A DNA stretch of 64,000 bases from Cytophagaceae bacterium. Its GTDB lineage: Bacteria > Bacteroidota > Bacteroidia > Cytophagales > Spirosomataceae. Position 1 is the first letter of the stretch, and each line of letters begins with the position of its first letter. The notes below the pieces were generated by a model that made no database searches, was not told the DNA's origin, and was given only the letters and a program-made list of their open reading frames with translations. Location: the NCBI GenBank assembly GCA_017984215.1, contig JAGOAA010000001.1, forward strand, positions 124,001 to 188,000. The letters run 5' to 3'. The position numbers and the translations under genes were made by a program. This document shows, in pieces, positions 56,613-63,684 of this stretch.

Positions 56613-57923
56613 ATGAACAAACACGTAATATTTTGGTCTATCACCGTTGGTCTTGGTGGAATGCTTTTTGGCATGGATATGACTGTCATATCAGGAGTAG
56701 AAAAAACAATCAAAGAATTATGGAACCTTGACGATTGGACGCATGGTTTTGCTATGGCAACGGCTCTTTACGGAACCGTACTCGGAGCTGCATTTGGAGG
56801 TATACCCGCTGATAAATTTGGCCGAAAGAAGACCTTGTTTTGGATCGGATTAAGTTTTTTAGTCTCATCAATCGGTGCGGCATTAGCTACCGACGTCAAT
56901 AGCTTCATGATTTTTCGCTTCCTAGGTGGCTTGGGAATTGGAGCTTCATCAGTCGTAGCACCTATATATATATCCGAAATAGCGCCTGCTAAGCATCGTG
57001 GTAAATTGGTTATATCCTTTCAATTAAATATTGTTTTAGGGATACTCATAGCTTATGTATCTAACTACCTAATAAGTGGCTTAGGCGAAAATGATTGGCG
57101 TTGGATGCTCGGAATTGTAGGACTTCCTAGTTTACTTTTTTCAATTCTAATCTTATTTACCCCAGAGAGCCCTACTTTTTTATTGCTTCATCGAAATGAT
57201 CAAGCCGGTGCATTAAAAGTTTTGGAATTAGTAGATCCGGACCCCAAAGGAACGATTACTCGAATATTAACGAATCAATCAAAGGTATCTGCCACAGAAC
57301 GAATCTTTACAAGTAAGTATTTCAAGCCTTTATTATTAGCCTTTTTATTCTCGTTCTTCAACCAATTGTCAGGTATAAATGCTGTACTTTACTATGCCCC
57401 TCGAATATTCGAAAAGGCACACCTAGACAAATCTAGTGCTTTACTTCAATCCGCTGGGATTGGTGTTGCTAACTTGATTTTCACGCTCTTAGGTTGGTAT
57501 TTAATTGACCGTGTAGGACGTAAATTATTAATGTACATAGGAAGTATAGGATATATCGTATCCTTATCCTTGATTGCCTATGCTTTCTATGCGGACTCCT
57601 TTGAATTTGTACCTCTTTATATCTTTGCTTTCATTGCTGCACATGCAATAGGTCAAGGCTCTGTAATTTGGGTATTCATATCAGAAATTTTCCCTAATTC
57701 CGTTCGTGCATCCGGTATGGCCTGGGGATCATTGACACATTGGATATTAGCGGCTTTGATTACCAACTTTTTCCCCATCTTTACAAACATTTTAGGGGAA
57801 ACGAGCATATTTACATTTTTTGCTTTCATGATGGTAGCGCAGTTGGCCTATGTCAAATTCTTGATGCCAGAAACAAAAGGAGCCACTCTTGAAGATATAG
57901 AGAGTACAATTGTGATGCATTAA
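56613..57923 (+). CDS. Sugar porter family MFS transporter
   Basis: A 436-aa member of the GLUT/XylE family: sugar:H+ symport or uniport across the inner membrane. Twelve helices; signature motifs are ADKFGRKKTLF in loop 2-3, PESPTFLL after helix 6, NQLSGINAVLYYAP in helix 7, DRVGRKLLM in loop 8-9 and PETKGATLEDIE after helix 12. The GntR/LacI hybrid regulator follows 14 bp downstream. Xylose, glucose or a related sugar is possible; the xylulokinase at 4.7 kb is too distant to settle it. Confidence 0.93.
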   Translation: MNKHVIFWSITVGLGGMLFGMDMTVISGVEKTIKELWNLDDWTHGFAMATALYGTVLGAAFGGIPADKFGRKKTLFWIGLSFLVSSIGAALATDVNSFMIFRFLGGLGIGASSVVAPIYISEIAPAKHRGKLVISFQLNIVLGILIAYVSNYLISGLGENDWRWMLGIVGLPSLLFSILILFTPESPTFLLLHRNDQAGALKVLELVDPDPKGTITRILTNQSKVSATERIFTSKYFKPLLLAFLFSFFNQLSGINAVLYYAPRIFEKAHLDKSSALLQSAGIGVANLIFTLLGWYLIDRVGRKLLMYIGSIGYIVSLSLIAYAFYADSFEFVPLYIFAFIAAHAIGQGSVIWVFISEIFPNSVRASGMAWGSLTHWILAALITNFFPIFTNILGETSIFTFFAFMMVAQLAYVKFLMPETKGATLEDIESTIVMH

Positions 57924-57937
57924 TTATATTAATTACC

Positions 57938-58945
57938 ATGATAACATTCGATCCAAATAATAATAAGCCCAAATATCAACAGCTCATCGATAGTATCGTT
58001 GACGCCATTGATTCTGGTCAATTTGATCGTGGGAAACAGCTTCCCTCCATCAATGTTGTTGCCAACGAATTTGGGATGGCTCGCATGACAGTAACCAAAG
58101 CCTATGATGAACTGCGAGAACGTGGTCTTATTACCTCGCATCATGGTAAAGGATTTTATGTGGCATCTACCGATACAAGGAGCGCGCTGAATGTATTTAT
58201 TTTGATGGACGCTTTAACGCCCTACAAAGAGATTTTACTTGATAATATTTTAGAGAATTTAGGAGAAGGCGTAACTCATACCCTATTTTTTCACTACCAC
58301 GATATACAATTATTTGAAAACTTGATTCATGATAATGTGGGTAAATATAATCATTACATCATCCTACCCCATTTTAACAAAAGTGTTTCAGGAATATTAG
58401 CTAAAATACCAAAAGATAAATTATTGATTTTAGATATTGATGTAAAAGAATTCGGTCCAGATGCCGCCATTCTTTTTCAAGACTTTGAATCCAATATATA
58501 TAAAGGATTAACGGAATGTTTACCTAAAATCAATCGATACGATTCCCTAAATCTTGTACTTAGTAGTAAGAGTTTCCAATACACGCCAAATGGCATAATT
58601 AACGGCTTTACACGCTTCTGTGTAGATAACTCAATAAGTCATGATATAATACCTGACCTAGAAGAGGACGTTGATATTCAAGAAAAACAAGCATATATCG
58701 TTTTTCGTGAATTTGATTTAATCAAAATGATCAACTGGTGCACCAAGAGAAATTGGAAATTTGGGAAAGAAATAGGTGTTATCTCCTACGACGATACTCC
58801 GCTCAAAGAAATCATATCCGAAGGAATATCCGTTATTTCAAACGACTTTGCCTTAATGGGTAAACGTGCAGCCCAGATGATCCTAGAAAAGTCAAAGGGG
58901 CGCTTCCCAAATGACTATTATTTTCTAGATCGAAATTCTTTATAA
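57938..58945 (+). CDS. GntR-type winged helix with LacI-like sugar-binding domain
   Basis: A 335-aa regulator. Residues 1-75 are a GntR winged helix (QFDRGKQLPSINVVANEFGMARMTVTKAYDELRERGLI pattern); residues 85-330 resemble the periplasmic-binding/LacI effector domain (for example GVISYDDTPLKEIISEGISVISND near the end). This GntR-LacI hybrid is common for sugar regulators in Bacteroidota. It probably controls the adjacent sugar porter in response to a sugar. The 3' end overlaps the convergent GNAT gene by 6 bp. Confidence 0.88.
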   Translation: MITFDPNNNKPKYQQLIDSIVDAIDSGQFDRGKQLPSINVVANEFGMARMTVTKAYDELRERGLITSHHGKGFYVASTDTRSALNVFILMDALTPYKEILLDNILENLGEGVTHTLFFHYHDIQLFENLIHDNVGKYNHYIILPHFNKSVSGILAKIPKDKLLILDIDVKEFGPDAAILFQDFESNIYKGLTECLPKINRYDSLNLVLSSKSFQYTPNGIINGFTRFCVDNSISHDIIPDLEEDVDIQEKQAYIVFREFDLIKMINWCTKRNWKFGKEIGVISYDDTPLKEIISEGISVISNDFALMGKRAAQMILEKSKGRFPNDYYFLDRNSL

Positions 58946-59386
58946 ATGTAAGTTTACATTTATCCATTCTCCATCAAATGAGGCATTGTATCGTTTGTAA
59001 AATTCGATTGCAGGCGTATTCCAATCCAAGACCTGCCACATCATGCCCGTACAATTGGTACGTTTAGCTTCCTCGATACAAGCTTCAATTAATTGCTGCC
59101 CTATCCCCTTTCCACGGAAATCATCTTTTACATAAAGATCTTCTAGATATAACCGTTTTCCTTTCCATGTGGAGAATCGGTAATACCAAAGCGAAAATCC
59201 AGCTAATTGGCCATCGTGATAAGCCAATAAACATGAGAAAATAGGATTATCACCAAAACCATTCTCAACATAATCTTGAACGGTAGCTGTCACTTCCTCC
59301 GGAGCTTTTTCAAATAAAGCTAAGGCGTGAACGAGTTCTAGTATACTTGGAATATCTTCTTGGGTAGCTCTCCTTAATTTAATCAT
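58940..59386 (-). CDS. GNAT family N-acetyltransferase (diamine acetyltransferase-like)
   Basis: A 148-aa GNAT enzyme. The acetyl-CoA loop is VKDDFRGKGIGQQLIEA near 90-106; LYLEDLYVKDDF and WQVLDWNTPAIEFYKRYNA are typical of the SAT1-like (spermidine/thialysine) branch. The acceptor amine is not determined. It lies 1 bp after the rluD stop on the same strand and ends within the tail of the GntR gene. Confidence 0.88.
   Translation of the reverse strand: MIKLRRATQEDIPSILELVHALALFEKAPEEVTATVQDYVENGFGDNPIFSCLLAYHDGQLAGFSLWYYRFSTWKGKRLYLEDLYVKDDFRGKGIGQQLIEACIEEAKRTNCTGMMWQVLDWNTPAIEFYKRYNASFDGEWINVNLHL
58942..58963. repeat. 10-bp inverted repeat at a convergent gene junction
   Basis: ATAAATGTAA and TTACATTTAT separated by 2 nt, spanning the stop codons of the GntR-like and GNAT genes. 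It could act as a weak bidirectional transcription end, but it is AT-only apart from one pair in each arm and lies partly in coding sequence. Confidence 0.3.
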
Positions 59387-59387
59387 A

Positions 59388-60416
59388 TTAATCGTTGGTA
59401 AATTTTCTAAGCTTATTCAATAAATTATCAAAATCTTCCGGAAACTGGCTTTCAAATTGCATCCTTTCGTTTGTGGTAGGATGATCAAAGCCCAATGAAT
59501 AGGCATGCAAAGCTTGTCTTGGGCAAACCTTAAACATATTGTCAACAAATTGCTTAAAATTTGTACGTGTACTCATGAAACGAATTTTATCTCCACCATA
59601 AGAGGAATCCGAAACGAGCGGATGCCCCATCGATTGTGCATGAGCACGAATTTGATGTGTTCGTCCCGTTTCTAAATTAAATTTAACGAATGAACAAAAG
59701 CCAAATGATTCTATTACCTCATAATGTGTAATTGCTAATTTCCCTTCTTCACTGTCCTCAGGCAGCATATGCATTATTTTACGATCTTTGGGATGTCGTG
59801 TAATATTACCTCGTAAGGTACCCTTTTCAACTTTGGGTACTCCCCAAAGAATGGCATAATAAGTTCTTTCAATGGTATGATCAAAAAACTGTTTTGCTAA
59901 ATAAGTAATGGCAAATTCTGTTTTCGCAATAACCAATAAACCTGATGTATCCTTGTCAATTCGATGCACCAAGCCCGGTCTGATATTATTATTACCGGGT
60001 AAGTTTTGGCAATAATAAAGTAATCCATTAACCAATGTTCCTGTCCAATTTCCATGCGCAGGGTGCACGACCATCCCCGGTTCTTTATTAATAATTATTA
60101 AGTCAGAATCTTCATAAACAATATTCAGAGGTAGGTTTTCAGGGATAACTTCATTATCTCGCGGAGGTGTTGAAAATGACACGGAAATCTCATCAAAAGG
60201 TTTAACCTTGTAATTCGATTTAATTAGTTGGTCATTTACTTTAACCGCACCTGCTTCGATACCCGTTTGAATTTTCGAACGACTTGAATTAGCAATTTTA
60301 AGTAATAAATATTTATCTATTCTTAACAATTGTTGACCTTTGTCAACAACAAAATTATAATGCTCAAATAAATCATCTTCTGATTCAATTGGGTCTATTT
60401 CTGGGTCTATGGACAT
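59388..60416 (-). CDS. RluD-like 23S rRNA pseudouridine synthase
   Basis: A protein of about 342 aa of the RluA family. An N-terminal S4 RNA-binding domain (LLRIDKYLLLKIANSSRSKIQ onward, split here by motif) precedes the catalytic domain with the nucleophile Asp in HRIDKDTSGLLV near 145. It modifies uridines in 23S rRNA (helix 69 if RluD). I chose ATG 60416 ([14 protein letters not shown]); the longer frame to 60497 reads into the divergent deaminase-like gene. The two genes overlap head to head by 8 bp. Confidence 0.9.
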   Translation of the reverse strand: MSIDPEIDPIESEDDLFEHYNFVVDKGQQLLRIDKYLLLKIANSSRSKIQTGIEAGAVKVNDQLIKSNYKVKPFDEISVSFSTPPRDNEVIPENLPLNIVYEDSDLIIINKEPGMVVHPAHGNWTGTLVNGLLYYCQNLPGNNNIRPGLVHRIDKDTSGLLVIAKTEFAITYLAKQFFDHTIERTYYAILWGVPKVEKGTLRGNITRHPKDRKIMHMLPEDSEEGKLAITHYEVIESFGFCSFVKFNLETGRTHQIRAHAQSMGHPLVSDSSYGGDKIRFMSTRTNFKQFVDNMFKVCPRQALHAYSLGFDHPTTNERMQFESQFPEDFDNLLNKLRKFTND

Positions 60417-61275
60417 CTTACAATTTGAAAAACAAAGCTTACGTTTACCATCGGCAATCGATGAAATCCATGATGAACTCTTTGAACAGAAGCACATACG
60501 TGTTTATGTAAAACGAGATGATTTGATTCATCCCATCATCAGCGGGAATAAGTGGCGCAAATTACGGGAATATATTCAAATAGCGCAATTTAATGGCCAT
60601 AAGCATGTAATTAGTTTTGGAGGTGCCTATTCTAATCATCTCTATGCACTTGCCTATGCGGGTAAGGAATTAGGAATATCAACAACGGGAATAATTCGTG
60701 GGGACGAATTGACAGCTGAAAGTAATATTTATTTAACTCAGATGAAAAACTGGGGAATGGAGTTAATATTTATAAATAGGACTGACTACCAACTTAAACG
60801 CATACCTGAAGGAATTCAAACAGGTAATTCTTTGATTATCGCTGAAGGTGGTTTTGGAGATGCCGCAGTAAAAGGAATAAAGGAAATTGTACATGAATTA
60901 GGTGATGTAGCCTTTGATCACATCATCTGTCCTGTAGGAACAGGTACAACCTATTTAGGTATATGTGATTCTGCAAGCAACATGATCATTCATGGCATAT
61001 TAACATTAAATAATTTGGCTGAAATTGAGGCAAATGCGTTATCGTTAAAAATCAAAACACAAAAATTATATACGTCCTATATCTTTGGGAAATATGCGAA
61101 TCAACCTGAGGAACTTATTAAGTTTTGTGAGGAATTTAGCCATAAGCACCAACTAAAAATAGAGCCCATATACACCGGAAAGATGTTCTATGGGCTCTAT
61201 GATTTAATTCAAAAAGACACTTTTAAGCCAGGAAGTAGACTATTGGCCTTACATACCGGAGGTGTAAAACCTTAA
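60409..61275 (+). CDS. ACC deaminase/D-cysteine desulfhydrase-like PLP enzyme
   Basis: A 288-aa fold-type II PLP enzyme, slightly short for the family. The cofactor lysine should be the K in [12 protein letters not shown] near 44-49; the asparagine segment [17 protein letters not shown] near 67-83 and the phosphate-binding [11 protein letters not shown] near 175-185 are present. Family members include 1-aminocyclopropane-1-carboxylate deaminase and D-cysteine desulfhydrase; the latter is the more likely role outside plant-associated bacteria, but it is not provable here. It converges on sufB with a 4-bp overlap. Confidence 0.85.
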   Translation: MDILQFEKQSLRLPSAIDEIHDELFEQKHIRVYVKRDDLIHPIISGNKWRKLREYIQIAQFNGHKHVISFGGAYSNHLYALAYAGKELGISTTGIIRGDELTAESNIYLTQMKNWGMELIFINRTDYQLKRIPEGIQTGNSLIIAEGGFGDAAVKGIKEIVHELGDVAFDHIICPVGTGTTYLGICDSASNMIIHGILTLNNLAEIEANALSLKIKTQKLYTSYIFGKYANQPEELIKFCEEFSHKHQLKIEPIYTGKMFYGLYDLIQKDTFKPGSRLLALHTGGVKP

Positions 61276-62726
61276 CCAACAGATCCTTCAAGGGAGATGG
61301 CCAATAATTTTTGCGCTTCTACCGCAAACTCCATAGGTAATTGATTTAAAACCTCCTTCGCATAACCGTTAACGATTAATGCTACCGCTGTTTCGGAAGA
61401 CAAACCTCGTTGGTTACAATAGAAAATTTGATCCTCACCAATTTTGGAGGTTGTTGCTTCGTGCTCAACAGAGGAAGAGCTATTTTTAACTTCCAAATAA
61501 GGAAAAGTATGTGCACCACATTTATCCCCTAATAAAAGTGAATCACATTGTGAAAAGTTCTTCGATTTATCAGCTTTACGAGCTACTTGAACTAAGCCAC
61601 GGTAAGAGTTTTGTGAAAATCCTGCAGAAATACCTTTGGATACAATTCTAGATTTAGAATGTTTACCTAAATGAATCATCTTGGTACCTGTATCAGCTTG
61701 TTGGTAATTATTTGTCACAGCCACAGAATAGAATTCTCCAATGGAATAATCACCTTTTAAAACGACAGAAGGATATTTCCAAGTCACAGCAGAACCCGTT
61801 TCAACTTGCGTCCAAGATAATTTCGAGTGAGCACCATCACAGATACCACGCTTCGTCACAAAATTAAAAATCCCCCCCTTCCCTTCTTTATCACCTGGAT
61901 ACCAGTTTTGTACTGTACTGTATTTAACCTCTGCACCTTTATGTACAAAAATTTCCACAACAGCCGCATGCAATTGATTTTCATCACGTTGAGGAGCGGT
62001 ACAACCTTCTAAATAACTCACATAGGAATCCTCGTCTGCAATAATTAAAGTACGCTCAAACTGACCAGTACCTGCCGCATTTATACGGAAATAGGTAGAC
62101 AGTTCCATCGGGCATCTTACACCTTTAGGAATATAACAGAATGATCCATCTGAGAAAACGGCAGCATTTAAAGCAGAGAAAAAATTGTCCTTCACAGGAA
62201 CAACGCTTCCTAAATATTTCTTAACGAGTTCAGGATGTTCTTTGATGGCTTCCGAAATCGAACAAAAAATAATACCTTTTTCTGCTAAGGTCTCTTTGTA
62301 CGTAGTAGCAACAGAAACAGAATCAATTACCGCGTCAACCGCTACAGCTACCCCAGAAATTCGCTTTTGCTCATCTAAAGAAATACCTAATTTCTCAAAA
62401 GTTCTCCTTAATTCAGGATCTATTTCATCTAATGAATTAAGCGTCTTCTTTGGCTTAGGGGCAGAATAATATTTTAAAGCTTGATAATCTGATGGCGTGT
62501 AAGTCAAGTTTGCCCAATCAGGCTCTTTTAAGGATTTCCAATGATTAAAAGCAGCTAATCGCCACTCAAACATCCACTCGGGCTCGTTCTTTTTATTTGA
62601 AATAAAACGGATAATAGACTCATCTAAACCCATAGGGGCTTCATCCGTTTCAAAATTGGACTCAAATCCATATTTGTAGTCTGAATTTGTTACCTCCAAT
62701 AAGATATCATCTGGGTGCTCTGCCAT
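61272..62726 (-). CDS. sufB: Fe-S cluster assembly scaffold SufB
   Basis: A 484-aa core of the SufBCD scaffold that builds Fe-S clusters, especially under oxidative or iron stress. Typical segments include [21 protein letters not shown] near 200, [20 protein letters not shown] near 245 and the C-terminal [13 protein letters not shown] region ([20 protein letters not shown]) with the conserved Glu. I chose the ATG at 62726 over the TTG at 62750 because a perfect 17-bp inverted repeat lies immediately upstream of it. Unusually, sufC, sufD and sufS do not follow: the downstream gene is convergent. Confidence 0.93.
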   Translation of the reverse strand: MAEHPDDILLEVTNSDYKYGFESNFETDEAPMGLDESIIRFISNKKNEPEWMFEWRLAAFNHWKSLKEPDWANLTYTPSDYQALKYYSAPKPKKTLNSLDEIDPELRRTFEKLGISLDEQKRISGVAVAVDAVIDSVSVATTYKETLAEKGIIFCSISEAIKEHPELVKKYLGSVVPVKDNFFSALNAAVFSDGSFCYIPKGVRCPMELSTYFRINAAGTGQFERTLIIADEDSYVSYLEGCTAPQRDENQLHAAVVEIFVHKGAEVKYSTVQNWYPGDKEGKGGIFNFVTKRGICDGAHSKLSWTQVETGSAVTWKYPSVVLKGDYSIGEFYSVAVTNNYQQADTGTKMIHLGKHSKSRIVSKGISAGFSQNSYRGLVQVARKADKSKNFSQCDSLLLGDKCGAHTFPYLEVKNSSSSVEHEATTSKIGEDQIFYCNQRGLSSETAVALIVNGYAKEVLNQLPMEFAVEAQKLLAISLEGSVG

Positions 62727-62727
62727 C

Positions 62728-62776
62728 TCTATTTTATAATTTGAATACAAAATTACGAATCAAATTATAAAATAGA
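62728..62776. promoter_or_regulatory. Perfect 17-bp inverted repeat before the sufB start
   Basis: TCTATTTTATAATTTGA (62728-62744) and TCAAATTATAAAATAGA (62760-62776) are exact reverse complements separated by 15 nt. The near arm ends 1 nt from the sufB ATG (62726-62724 on the minus strand). The spacer contains a minus-strand TAATTTTG (62755-62748), which fits the -7 element TAnnTTTG. This is either an operator around the sufB promoter or, if transcribed, an mRNA hairpin sequestering the start. Confidence 0.65.
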
Positions 62777-62805
62777 AGCATTTAAGTAGAATGAATCTAA
62801 ATAAA

Positions 62806-63270
62806 CTAAAATAAAGGTGTATTTCGAATTAAACTTTCTTCTAATGAGATAAAAGTTTCAGTTCGCTGGATACCAGTAACACGTTGAATTTTATCGTGCA
62901 AGACTTCACGTAAATGTTGGGTATCTCGGCAAATAATTTTAGCGAAAATACTATAAATACCTGTTGTATAATGAATATTAACCACTTCTGGAATTGCTTC
63001 TAATTGCTTAGCAACATCTTCATACAAGGAACTTTTATCCAAATAAATGCCTAAAAAGGCTGTAATATCCCAACCGATTTTGGAATAATCGATTAATAAT
63101 TGGGCTCCTTTAACAATACCCAATGATTCCATTTTTTTCATACGGACATGTACCGTACCACCTGAAACATCTAAGCGTTGGCCAATTTCAGTATAAGGCA
63201 AATTAGCATCTTCAACGAGTATTTCTAATATTTTGTAATCTAAAGGATCTAAATCAGTCTTCTTGTCCAT
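62806..63270 (-). CDS. Lrp/AsnC family transcriptional regulator
   Basis: A 154-aa regulator: an N-terminal HTH (YTEIGQRLDVSGGTVHVRMKKM near 24-45) and a C-terminal RAM/ACT-like ligand domain (about 68-145). Such proteins form octamers that wrap DNA and respond to amino acids. It lies upstream of sufB on the same strand, 79 bp from the sufB ATG. Two palindromic AT-rich sites occur 25-60 bp upstream of its own start, suggesting autoregulation. The effector is unknown. Confidence 0.92.
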   Translation of the reverse strand: MDKKTDLDPLDYKILEILVEDANLPYTEIGQRLDVSGGTVHVRMKKMESLGIVKGAQLLIDYSKIGWDITAFLGIYLDKSSLYEDVAKQLEAIPEVVNIHYTTGIYSIFAKIICRDTQHLREVLHDKIQRVTGIQRTETFISLEESLIRNTPLF

Positions 63271-63294
63271 TCGAAATTTTCAATAATTAGGTTA

Positions 63295-63329
63295 ATTTTT
63301 TAAAAAATATCCAACAAATTGATATTTTT
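63295..63329. promoter_or_regulatory. Palindromes between lrp and the RNA gene
   Basis: Two adjoining dyads: ATTTTTTAAAAAAT (63295-63308) and AAAAATATC-N9-GATATTTTT (63303-63311 with 63321-63329). They lie upstream of the Lrp start codon and 10 bp before the -33 element of the divergent RNA promoter, so they could serve as an Lrp autoregulatory site or an AT-rich promoter enhancer. Confidence 0.4.
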
Positions 63330-63338
63330 CTTAAAATA

Positions 63339-63371
63339 TTTTGAAATAAATAAAAACATCTTTTATATTTG
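63339..63371 (+). promoter_or_regulatory. Consensus promoter of the tRNA-like RNA
   Basis: TTTTG (63339-63343), exactly 20 nt, then TATATTTG (63364-63371): a full match to the same pattern used by the two tRNA promoters in this window. The predicted start near 63378 precedes the folded RNA by about 28 nt. No protein gene is in a position to use it. Confidence 0.65.
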
Positions 63372-63405
63372 TCTCAAGATAATTACAAAGGTAGTTATTT
63401 TTTCA

Positions 63406-63549
63406 CTGTAGGGTGATGAAATTGGCAGACGTGCCCTCCTGTCTCGGGGGTGGTGAGTTCAGGATAAACGCTTCATAATGGGTTGACCACTAAATCAGTT
63501 CTGTGTCGCGGCTAACTGCACCTTGGAGGTTCGAATCCTTCTCCTACAG
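63406..63549 (+). ncRNA. tRNA-like RNA with giant variable region (GUC anticodon)
   Basis: About 144 nt that folds as a tRNA with an oversized variable region. Acceptor TGTAGGG (63407-63413) pairs with TCCTACA (63542-63548), extendable by C63406-G63549. The D arm ATG-AAATTGGCAGA-CGT is class II (Leu-like). The anticodon arm is CCCTC-CTGTCTC-GGGGG (63434-63450), with GUC in the anticodon position and an unusual U at 37. The T arm is GGAGG-TTCGAAT-CCTTC (63525-63541). The variable region is about 74 nt (63451-63524) instead of 10-24, and contains CAGTT/AACTG and either TGGT/ACCA or GGTG/CACC stems. No CCA is encoded. It may be a divergent tRNA, an interrupted one or a regulatory tRNA mimic; I do not recognise a described family. 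Confidence 0.7.
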
Positions 63550-63594
63550 CTTTTTAATTATTTGGTTTTTAGTTTGTTGATGAAGTGTAATGTT

Positions 63595-63627
63595 AAAAGC
63601 AATCTTATTTTAGGATTGCTTTTTTTA
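63595..63627 (+). terminator. Intrinsic terminator of the tRNA-like RNA unit
   Basis: AAAAGCAATC (63595-63604), a 9-nt loop, GATTGCTTTT (63614-63623) and further T. It follows the tRNA-like fold by 45 nt and precedes the peroxiredoxin promoter, defining a predicted transcript of about 250 nt. Confidence 0.75.
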
Positions 63628-63642
63628 GTTAAATAAAGTCTA

Positions 63643-63650
63643 TAAATTTG
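63643..63650 (+). promoter_or_regulatory. Possible -7 element of the peroxiredoxin gene
   Basis: TAAATTTG matches TAnnTTTG 34 bp before the ATG at 63685; the nearest TTG is 24 nt upstream, inside the terminator stem, so the -33 element is uncertain. Confidence 0.35.
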
Positions 63651-63684
63651 ATAGAATAAATATATTAATCTAACCCCAATCATT

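Noticed and set aside
60417..60497. N-terminal extension of the RluD-like protein
   Set aside because: It is antisense to the deaminase-like gene and rich in Cys/Ser without family similarity.
63416..63478. A 20-codon ATG frame inside the tRNA-like RNA, suggesting a tmRNA-like tag
   Set aside because: The ATG lies in the D arm and the frame crosses the D and anticodon arms. It has no tag-like ending, and the acceptor lacks tmRNA alanine identity. Likely chance.
63406..63549. tRNA-Sec, allo-tRNA or a group I intron-containing tRNA
   Set aside because: The acceptor/T-stem lengths (7 or 8 plus 5) and GUC anticodon do not fit tRNA-Sec (UCA) or the 8/4 and 9/3 allo-tRNAs, and the extra sequence lies outside the anticodon loop and is too short for a group I intron.
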